DNA of 5,485 nucleotides. Source: an uncultured Erysipelotrichaceae bacterium (GTDB taxonomy: Bacteria > Bacillota_I > Bacilli_A > Erysipelotrichales > Erysipelotrichaceae). The DNA lies in the NCBI GenBank assembly GCA_937902945.1, contig CALEMD010000159.1, forward strand, positions 1 through 5,485, given 5' to 3'. Below are positions 1-4,862 of the stretch, one piece after another; position 1 is the stretch's first letter; every line of letters starts with the position of its first letter. A program made the translations under genes and the position numbers. The notes below the pieces were generated by a model. It was given only the letters and a program-made list of their open reading frames with translations, was not told where the DNA came from and ran no database searches.

Positions 1-418
1 TCCCGCCGTTAAGGAAGGATTCAAGGCAATCCGCATTCTGCATTCAGAAGGCATTCTCACAACCGCAACCTGCATCTATACACCAATGCAGGCATATCTT
101 GCTGGCAAGGCTGGTGCTGATTATGTGGCACCATATGTCAATCGCATTGACAATCTGCAAGCCGATGGAGTTGGAACAGTAAAGACAATCCAGGAAATTT
201 TCAATGCCAATCAGATGCATACAGATGTTTTGGCTGCCAGCTTTAAAAACAGCATGCAGGTAATGGAACTGTGCAGAATCGGTATTGATGCTGCAACAAT
301 CAGTATAGATGTTTTAGAGAAACTCGCTGACAATGCCTCGGTAGATGCGGCAGTGAATGCATTTCTGAAAGACTTTGAAAAACTATGCGGCGACGGAAGC
401 AATATGACTTCCTGCTGA
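1..418 (+). CDS. fsa: Fructose-6-phosphate aldolase / short transaldolase-like protein, C-terminal part (5' end outside window)
   Basis: The frame is open from base 2 and ends at TGA 416-418, giving 138 residues of a class I aldolase of the FSA/TalC type, a cytosolic TIM-barrel enzyme of sugar-phosphate metabolism. It aligns by eye with E. coli FsaA from about residue 87 to the end. Visible landmarks are GAxYVAPYVNRID, which carries the equivalents of FSA Tyr131 and Arg134, then VLAASFK with the equivalent of Ser166, and the C-terminal SVDAAVNAFLKDFE helix. The Schiff-base lysine (Lys85 in E. coli, in a KVP motif) should lie just left of the window, so it cannot be checked. The Tyr in APYVNR is the FSA-type residue; classical transaldolases carry Phe there (SPFVGR). 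I infer aldolase rather than transaldolase activity, but a TalC-like transaldolase remains possible. The gene converges on the VanY-like gene with a 14-base gap and no clear terminator. Confidence 0.88.
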   Translation, partial: PAVKEGFKAIRILHSEGILTTATCIYTPMQAYLAGKAGADYVAPYVNRIDNLQADGVGTVKTIQEIFNANQMHTDVLAASFKNSMQVMELCRIGIDAATISIDVLEKLADNASVDAAVNAFLKDFEKLCGDGSNMTSC

Positions 419-432
419 AGCAAAAGCATGAC

Positions 433-1185
433 TTAGTGCTGCAGGTAATACTCATCCATGGTCAATCCTGACGCATGGATTTTTTCTGCTTCTTCAATGC
501 CTACATAGCGGTAATGCCATGGTGAATACATGATGCCGGTGATCTGTTCTGCTCCATCTGGATATCTTTCAATGAATCCATATCGATAACTGTTTTCCTT
601 CAGCCATGTGTAAGCATCAGAATAAGCAAAGCAGGCATTCAGCTCGCATCTGCCGCTCGCATTGCCTAGATCCACAGCCAATCCCAGCTGATGTTCAGAA
701 GCACCAGGGTGATCATCAATCCGCTGCGCATAGCTTCGGCCATGTCTTTCTTCATAGGTATACCAGAGTGAAGTCTGCTCTGTATAGGAACGGTATCCGC
801 TGACGAGCTTCAAATCATAACCGGCACTTTCTGCGTCTGCGAACATATCAATCAAAGGCTGAACGAGTTCACTGCGGACAGTCTGCATATGATTGCTTGT
901 GACATCAGGCTGCTGCAATGATGCCGGTACGTAATCAGCAGAAACTGTATGTTCCTGGTCAATCAGACGGGTGATGCTGTCATCACTTACTGTGTCGGCA
1001 GGAACTTCTGTTGGCACTGCGGTCGGGGCAGGAGTCGACGTTTCAATTGCCGAAGATGCAGTTGGCGTTGAAACAGGTTCTGTCGCCGATCCCTTTGGTG
1101 AAAGCACAAGATAAACCATGCCAAGCACAATGCAAGCACACAGTACGATAACAGCAATCAGTTTTTCCTTGAGATGGTTTTTCAT
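433..1185 (-). CDS. Membrane-anchored VanY-like D-alanyl-D-alanine carboxypeptidase (peptidase M15B / LAS family), active-site Glu replaced
   Basis: This 250-residue protein starts with a basic stretch (MKNHLKEK) and a hydrophobic segment at about residues 9-28. That segment is an uncleaved anchor or signal peptide placing the enzyme outside the membrane. Residues about 35-66 are a Thr/Pro/Ser/Ala-rich linker, typical of wall-associated Gram-positive proteins. The M15B domain follows from about residue 98. It has SGYRS (129-133), the zinc motif SEHQLGLAVD with ligands His165 and Asp172, and PWHYRYVG with the third ligand His224. Family members trim D-Ala from peptidoglycan stem peptides; VanY itself supports glycopeptide resistance, but nothing here indicates a van cluster. 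Oddly, the family's catalytic Glu three residues before the last His (ExWH-type, usually EPWH) is Ser221 here. The start is preceded by a modest purine-rich site (AGCAGAAGAA). It is transcribed away from the marR gene and towards the aldolase gene. Confidence 0.9.
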   Translation of the reverse strand: MKNHLKEKLIAVIVLCACIVLGMVYLVLSPKGSATEPVSTPTASSAIETSTPAPTAVPTEVPADTVSDDSITRLIDQEHTVSADYVPASLQQPDVTSNHMQTVRSELVQPLIDMFADAESAGYDLKLVSGYRSYTEQTSLWYTYEERHGRSYAQRIDDHPGASEHQLGLAVDLGNASGRCELNACFAYSDAYTWLKENSYRYGFIERYPDGAEQITGIMYSPWHYRYVGIEEAEKIHASGLTMDEYYLQH

Positions 1186-1208
1186 TTCTTCTGCTCTTTT
1201 CTGTGTTC

Positions 1209-1236
1209 ACTTTATCACTAGCAGAACCATTCGCAA
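1209..1236 (-). promoter_or_regulatory. Possible promoter of the VanY-like gene
   Basis: Read on the minus strand, TTGCGA (1236-1231) and TAAAGT (1214-1209) are separated by 16 bases and lie 24 or more bases upstream of the start codon. Each box matches the sigma-A consensus at only four of six positions, so this is a weak call. The -35 box overlaps the left arm of the inverted repeat at 1233-1260. Confidence 0.22.
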
Positions 1237-1260
1237 AGCATAATAATCACTGTGCTTTGC
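1233..1260. repeat. 8-bp perfect inverted repeat in the divergent intergenic region, possible operator
   Basis: GCAAAGCA (1233-1240) and TGCTTTGC (1253-1260) are perfect reverse complements separated by 12 AT-rich bases. No T-run follows on either strand, so it does not look like an intrinsic terminator. Its place between two divergent genes, touching the possible -35 box of the VanY-like gene, suggests a protein-binding site. The binding protein is unknown, and the repeat does not resemble the palindrome inside marR. The rest of the 1186-1393 gap holds an A-tract (about 1316-1322) and the marR promoter, and I see no gene in it. Confidence 0.4.
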
Positions 1261-1360
1261 TCATTCTCTTTGCGGTCTGGAGGATATGGTTCAAAAGCGA
1301 AGAGTACGCAGAGGGAAAAAAACAATTTTCACCGTTTCATCATGCAGAAGTATCTGAATG

Positions 1361-1369
1361 TGTCATAAT
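1361..1369 (+). promoter_or_regulatory. Probable extended -10 promoter of marR
   Basis: TGTCATAAT is an extended -10 element: TG, one base, then CATAAT, matching TATAAT at five of six positions. No good -35 box lies 16-18 bases upstream, which is tolerated by extended -10 promoters. Transcription would start near 1376, downstream of the ATG at 1358. This is one reason to place the marR start at 1394. Confidence 0.4.
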
Positions 1370-1393
1370 AGAACCAAGGCAAATGGTCAGAAT

Positions 1394-1822
1394 ATGATAG
1401 ATTCTTCCGAGATTGTACTCAGTACAAGACATATAGATCAGAAGTTTGAAACAGCAATCAAGAAAGTAGGATTGCGCTTCAGTCTTTCTCCAATAGAAAT
1501 GAATATCATCGGTTTTCTTGCGGTTCATCCGGAGATGGATAAAGCAAAAGACATTGCGGCAATGAGGGGATTCTCAAAGGCAAGCATTTCACAGGGACTT
1601 TCTTTGCTCAGTGACAAAGGACTTGTAAAGACAAGTCCCGATCTCAATGATAGAAGAGTTGTTCATCTAATGCTGACTGATAAGGCAAATGAAGTAAAAG
1701 AGGCAATATTTGGGCTTTTAAAGCATTGCTCAGATGAACTGTTTGCGGGTTTCAGCAAAGAAGACAAAGAGATGTGCAACCAGCTGATCAGACGCATGAG
1801 TGCAAATTCTGAAAATATCTAA
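1394..1822 (+). CDS. MarR-family transcriptional regulator
   Basis: From the ATG at 1394 this is a 142-residue winged-helix protein of normal MarR length. The N-terminal helix (about 3-26) is the expected dimerisation segment. LSPIEMNIIGFLAVHP begins the DNA-binding domain, and IAAMRGFSKASISQGLSLLSDKGLV (54-78) gives the helix-turn-helix with recognition helix near 61-73. DLNDRRVVHLMLT (83-95) is the classic DxxDRR wing with its following strand. The C-terminal helices (96-142) complete the dimer interface. An in-frame ATG at 1358 would add 12 residues, but it lies upstream of the predicted transcription start and has no ribosome site. The 1394 start has only a weak AAGG at 1376-1379. The gene sits 62 bases before the pseudouridine-related operon. 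A perfect palindrome lies within its first codons, so autoregulation and control of the downstream genes are plausible. The effector ligand cannot be read from the sequence. Confidence 0.88.
   Translation: MIDSSEIVLSTRHIDQKFETAIKKVGLRFSLSPIEMNIIGFLAVHPEMDKAKDIAAMRGFSKASISQGLSLLSDKGLVKTSPDLNDRRVVHLMLTDKANEVKEAIFGLLKHCSDELFAGFSKEDKEMCNQLIRRMSANSENI
1413..1427. promoter_or_regulatory. Candidate MarR operator: perfect 15-bp palindrome
   Basis: TTGTACT (1413-1419), a central C, and AGTACAA (1421-1427) form a perfect palindrome with 7-bp arms. It lies about 37-52 bases downstream of the predicted marR transcription start, inside codons 7-12. MarR proteins bind short palindromes of this size as dimers, often at their own gene. 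The half-site AGTACAAT recurs upstream of the next gene at 1858-1865. Binding is an inference. Confidence 0.4.
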
Positions 1823-1836
1823 TTGAAGTCAAAGAC

Positions 1837-1865
1837 GTGCCAATAAGTATTTTTTCAAGTACAAT
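1837..1865 (+). promoter_or_regulatory. Candidate promoter of the DUF3783-DUF1836-psuKG operon, overlapped by a half-site
   Basis: GTGCCA (1837-1842, four of six matches to TTGACA) and TACAAT (1860-1865, five of six to TATAAT) are spaced by 17 bases. Transcription would start near 1872, giving a very short leader that still contains the ribosome site. The -10 box lies within AGTACAAT (1858-1865), the half-site of the palindrome inside marR, so a protein bound there would block polymerase. Read-through from marR is also possible, since no terminator is visible in this 62-base gap. Confidence 0.35.
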
Positions 1866-1873
1866 TATGAAGT

Positions 1874-1879
1874 AAGGAG
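1874..1879 (+). promoter_or_regulatory. Strong ribosome binding site of the DUF3783 gene
   Basis: AAGGAG lies five bases before the ATG at 1885. It is the best ribosome site in the window and fixes the start of the DUF3783 gene. Confidence 0.7.
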
Positions 1880-1884
1880 AACGT

Positions 1885-2442
1885 ATGAAAAAGATACTTT
1901 TATATGGATTGAATGACGAAACAGCAGATCAGTATCAGACATTGGCGGCTAATAATTCTATTGCCATGTATATCATCAATGATTCAATGCTGGATACGTC
2001 TGTAGAAAAACTGTTTGAGATTAACGATGATCTTGATAATCAGCATGCTGATTTTGAGAATGCATATATGGTTCTGCAGGAAATAGAAGTCAATGAACTG
2101 GTTCTTCTGCTGAAGCAGATGGATTCCATCGGGAAGCCATTTGAGGGCATAAAGATCATGCGCACAGAAAGCAACAGACAATGGTCTATGAGAGAGCTGT
2201 TTATACAGGCTGAAAAAGAATACAATGTTACCAAGAAGGCAATGGTTCTGCAGGAACTGATCCGCTCATGCAATGGTTTGGACGTAAGCGAATTGGATCC
2301 GCATCAGCGCAATGAGTTCAAAGATGGGATTATGAATGGATATATGCTGCTGAAGAGCGGAGAGTATGATGAGGATGCATTGAATGCGGCAATTGCAGTA
2401 CTGAGTGAAAATCTGAAGAACTGCCGCCGCCTTTATAACTGA
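1885..2442 (+). CDS. DUF3783-type protein of unknown function
   Basis: This is a 185-residue soluble protein with no signal peptide or membrane segment. The N-terminal half begins with a hydrophobic strand (KKILLYGL), a helix (DETADQYQTLAANN) and a second strand (IAMYIIND), an alternating alpha/beta pattern. The centre carries NELVLLLKQMD, then IKIMRTESNRQWSMRELFIQAEKEY (about 90-114). I recognise this as the DUF3783-like signature of a hydrophobic strand, then T/S-x-x-N-x-x-W, then a helix ending in E. The last 70 residues are predicted helical and acidic and match nothing I know. The biochemical role is unknown. It is the first gene of the run into psuKG, 18 bases ahead of the DUF1836 gene, so a link with pseudouridine use or its control is likely by context only. 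Assignment to DUF3783 is from memory of the motif, not from a search. Confidence 0.75.
   Translation: MKKILLYGLNDETADQYQTLAANNSIAMYIINDSMLDTSVEKLFEINDDLDNQHADFENAYMVLQEIEVNELVLLLKQMDSIGKPFEGIKIMRTESNRQWSMRELFIQAEKEYNVTKKAMVLQELIRSCNGLDVSELDPHQRNEFKDGIMNGYMLLKSGEYDEDALNAAIAVLSENLKNCRRLYN
2068..2256 (+). repeat. 15-nt direct repeat within the DUF3783 gene
   Basis: ATGGTTCTGCAGGAA occurs at 2068-2082 and again at 2242-2256, in the same reading frame, encoding MVLQE at residues 62-66 and 120-124. The flanking residues differ (EIEVNELV against LIRSCNGL). This may be chance or the remnant of a small internal duplication. Confidence 0.5.
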
Positions 2443-2460
2443 TGAATAGGAAGCAATGAT

Positions 2461-3018
2461 ATGGCAAAAAAACAGACAGAAGAAATAACAGTATCCGTAA
2501 GTGAGGAAGAACTTCGAGCTTTTGTTCTGCCGCGATGGGATAAGCTTCCGGAAGTAGATCTCTATAAAGATCAGGTGGTCAGTCAGATCAGAAAGTATTT
2601 ATCATTTTTTGAAGATCCGGGCACAGAGATTATCACACCTTCCATGATTAACAACTATGTAAAATGGAAGATCATTGAAGCACCGAGCCGCAGGAAACTG
2701 TATGGGAAAGAACAGATAGCATCTTTGATTATCGTTTCGCTGTTCAAGTCAGTTCTGCCGCTGCACAGTATCTGTGACATGATAGCGGTCCAGGAATCCA
2801 TCAGCGGCATGCAGAAGGCATATGATGATTTCTGCATATGCTTTGAAAACTGTGCCAAGGCATCTGTCGATACAATGCAGAACAAAGACAGAAAAGAGAT
2901 AGAGATTTCGTCTCAGACTAGAATCTATCAGTCTGCCAGTTTTGCTTTCCTGTATCAGTGGATAGCTCGCCAGGGTATCATCAAGCAGCATCTGCTGAAA
3001 GAAGCGAGTGAGCAATGA
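2461..3018 (+). CDS. DUF1836 protein, putative helix-turn-helix regulator
   Basis: This 185-residue cytosolic protein shows the DUF1836 pattern clearly. It has LPRWDKLPEVDLYKDQVV (23-40), an acidic spacer, ITPSMINNYVKWKII (58-72), a basic PSRRKLYGKEQIASLIIV segment (75-92), and LFKSVLPLHSICDMI (94-108). The family is seen mostly in Firmicutes. The middle part resembles a MerR-like helix-turn-helix, with a helix that reads S-M-I-N-N-Y-V-K, so DNA binding is the usual guess, but I know of no established function. The C-terminal 75 residues are helical and poorly conserved, and could sense a ligand or bind a partner. The ATG at 2461 has AGGAAG seven bases upstream; a nearby ATG at 2456 is out of frame. 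The stop overlaps the psuK start (ATGA at 3015-3018), which implies translational coupling and a role tied to pseudouridine metabolism, probably as local regulator. Confidence 0.87.
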   Translation: MAKKQTEEITVSVSEEELRAFVLPRWDKLPEVDLYKDQVVSQIRKYLSFFEDPGTEIITPSMINNYVKWKIIEAPSRRKLYGKEQIASLIIVSLFKSVLPLHSICDMIAVQESISGMQKAYDDFCICFENCAKASVDTMQNKDRKEIEISSQTRIYQSASFAFLYQWIARQGIIKQHLLKEASEQ

Positions 3019-3950
3019 AACGTATCTGTCTTTTTGGAGGAGCGAATATTGATCTATGCGGAGCGAGCATTGATAAGCTTCGCAATTTTGATTCCAATCC
3101 AGGAATTATCACAATAAGCTATGGCGGAGTAGGCCGCAATATTGCCCAGATATGTTCTTTGCTGCAGCAGAAGGTTCTCTTTGTGACCTGCTTTGCGGAT
3201 GATACCTATGGAAAACAGATGAAACAGGACTGTGAGAATCTTGGCATGGACTGTACATACAGCAGGGTATACTCCGATGTTCCAAGTTCCATGTATCTGG
3301 CAATTCTCGACAATGATCACGATATGAAGATAGCCATGAGTGATATGCGCATTCTTTCCCGCATGGATCAGAAGATGATAGATGATGCACTGCAGACACT
3401 TGATAAAGACGATATTGTCGCAGTAGATGCCAATCTTTCAACAGACATCGTTGCCTATATTCTTGCGCATGCTCAATGTCTGACAGCTGCAGATCCGGTT
3501 TCTGCCAGCAAAGCTTTCAAGATGAAGCCGATACTTTCACATATTGGGATATTCAAGCCGAATCAGTATGAAGCTGCAGAATTGAATGGCATTGAAATAA
3601 CAGATGAGAAAAGTGCTTCTGAAAGCCTTGAATGGTTTAGAAAGCAGGGTGTTCAGGAAATACTGATTTCCATGGCAGAAAGAGGTGTACTGCTGGGATT
3701 TGATGATAAGCGTTTCTGGCTGCGTCATAGACCGATTGCCTTAGCAAATGCGACCGGCGGAGGTGATGCTTTCATGGGTGCATATATCAGCCGCAGGCTG
3801 ATGAAAGATGATCCGCTTTCATCAGTGCATTATGCAATCAGTGCAGCTGTTACAACCATCGAGCAGGATGCAGTTGTCAGACGGACATTGAATGATGAAG
3901 AAATACGGAATAAGATGAAAGATATGGAGATTAGGGAGATTGCACTATGA
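3015..3950 (+). CDS. psuK: Pseudouridine kinase (PfkB/ribokinase family)
   Basis: PsuK uses ATP to convert pseudouridine to pseudouridine 5'-phosphate in the cytosol, the first step of its breakdown. The 311-residue length is that of E. coli PsuK. The N-terminus FGGANIDLCG (7-16) holds the substrate-binding Asp13. SNPG (27-30) and GGVGRNIAQ (37-45) are typical of pseudouridine kinases and form the first PfkB signature region. The second signature, NATGGGDAFMGAYI (245-258), carries the catalytic base Asp251. The usual GAGD of the anion hole reads GGGD here, a mild change. Assignment to pseudouridine rather than ribose or another nucleoside rests on the SNPG and GVGRN motifs and, above all, on the overlapping psuG partner. 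Unlike many Firmicute relatives annotated with an N-terminal winged helix, this one has no fused HTH. The start overlaps the DUF1836 stop by four bases with only a weak purine-rich site, so coupling is likely. Confidence 0.9.
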   Translation: MKRICLFGGANIDLCGASIDKLRNFDSNPGIITISYGGVGRNIAQICSLLQQKVLFVTCFADDTYGKQMKQDCENLGMDCTYSRVYSDVPSSMYLAILDNDHDMKIAMSDMRILSRMDQKMIDDALQTLDKDDIVAVDANLSTDIVAYILAHAQCLTAADPVSASKAFKMKPILSHIGIFKPNQYEAAELNGIEITDEKSASESLEWFRKQGVQEILISMAERGVLLGFDDKRFWLRHRPIALANATGGGDAFMGAYISRRLMKDDPLSSVHYAISAAVTTIEQDAVVRRTLNDEEIRNKMKDMEIREIAL

Positions 3951-4852
3951 ATATCAGAATAAAGGAAGAAGCACTGGAAGCACTGCGGCAGCATAAGCCG
4001 GTAGTTGCACTTGAATCAACAATCATTTCTCATGGCATGCCGTATCCGCAGAATGTGCATACTGCCATGCAGGTTGAAAAAATCATCAGAGATCATGGTG
4101 CTGTTCCATGCACCGTCGGTATTATTGACGGGGTTGGAATTGTCGGCATGAGCCCAGAAGAAATTGAACAGTTTGGAAGCCGCGGCGGCATAGCAAAGGT
4201 ATCCCGCAGAGATCTGCCGGTTATTATGGCAGAGAAGCAGTGGGGCGCAACAACCGTTGCAACAACCATGATACTGGCCGCAAAAGCAGGCATTGAAGTA
4301 TTCGTGACAGGGGGAATCGGCGGAGTTCATCGCAATGCCCAGCAGACATTTGATATTTCTGCGGACCTGGATGAACTGCAGCATACCAATGTAACAGTTG
4401 TATGCGCAGGTGCTAAAGCCATATTGGATCTTGAACTGACTCTGGAAGTGCTCGAAACTAAGGGTGTACCTGTGCTTGGCTATCAGACTGCAGAACTGCC
4501 GGCATTCTATACCCGCACCTCAGGCCTTAAAGTGGATTATGAAATCAAGGATGCTGCTGATGCGGCAAGAATTATTAAAGCAAAGCGTGATTTAGAACTG
4601 GGTGGCGGCATACTGATCACCAATCCGATTCCTGAACAGTATTCGATGGACAGGAAGGAAATTGACAAGGTCATTGATGAAGCCATCAATGAAATGAATG
4701 AAAAACATATTCACGGCAAAGATGCAACACCGTTCCTGCTGGCAAAGATTGCGGCCATTACAGGGAATAGAAGCCTTGATGCAAATATTCAGCTGGTTTA
4801 TAACAATGCGGCAGTAGGCGCAGATATAGCAAACGAACTTTGCAGATTATAG
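3947..4852 (+). CDS. psuG: Pseudouridine-5'-phosphate glycosidase
   Basis: PsuG reversibly cleaves the C-C glycosidic bond of pseudouridine 5'-phosphate to uracil and ribose 5-phosphate; in cells it acts in the breakdown direction. The 301-residue protein matches the family along its whole length: PVVALESTIISHGMPYPQN (18-36) with catalytic Glu23, GIIDG (58-62), GGIAKVSRRDLP (80-91) with Lys84, GATTVATTMILAAKAGI (100-116), VTGGIGGVHR (120-129), FDISADL (135-141), CAGAKAILDL (153-162), FYTRTSG, and GGGILITNPIP. Lys157 corresponds to the Schiff-base lysine (Lys166 in E. coli), Glu23 to Glu31 and Lys84 to Lys93. All key residues are present, so it should be active and manganese-dependent like its relatives. 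The start has AGGGAG eight bases upstream and overlaps the psuK stop (ATGA). An acetyltransferase gene follows 10 bases after the stop. Confidence 0.96.
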   Translation: MNIRIKEEALEALRQHKPVVALESTIISHGMPYPQNVHTAMQVEKIIRDHGAVPCTVGIIDGVGIVGMSPEEIEQFGSRGGIAKVSRRDLPVIMAEKQWGATTVATTMILAAKAGIEVFVTGGIGGVHRNAQQTFDISADLDELQHTNVTVVCAGAKAILDLELTLEVLETKGVPVLGYQTAELPAFYTRTSGLKVDYEIKDAADAARIIKAKRDLELGGGILITNPIPEQYSMDRKEIDKVIDEAINEMNEKHIHGKDATPFLLAKIAAITGNRSLDANIQLVYNNAAVGADIANELCRL

Positions 4853-4862
4853 AAAGCGGGAA

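Noticed and set aside
395..445. Possible terminator between the convergent aldolase and VanY-like genes
   Set aside because: GGAAG/CTTCC (395-399/408-412) and CCTGC/GCAGG (411-415/441-445) are only 5-bp stems with no adjacent T-run, and the first lies within the coding end.
433..1185. Glycopeptide-resistance vanY assignment
   Set aside because: No vanH, vanA/B, vanX or two-component genes are nearby and the active-site Glu is missing. A general cell-wall role is more likely.
1286..1357. 23-codon basic small frame after GGAGG at 1279-1283
   Set aside because: The ribosome-like site is only two bases from the ATG, and the peptide resembles nothing known.
1203..1397. 64-codon + strand open frame in the gap before marR
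   Set aside because: It has a GTG start without ribosome site, low-complexity composition, and runs over the marR promoter and start. Nothing suggests a protein.
1843..1857. T-run after marR as an intrinsic terminator
   Set aside because: Six Ts are present at 1850-1855, but no GC-rich stem precedes them.
3109..3441. 110-codon minus-strand open frame opposite psuK
   Set aside because: It is a shadow of the PsuK reading frame with no family resemblance.
4016..4384. 122-codon minus-strand open frame opposite psuG
   Set aside because: It is antisense to a fully conserved enzyme, Cys/His-rich in a way typical of reversed coding sequence, and has no ribosome site.
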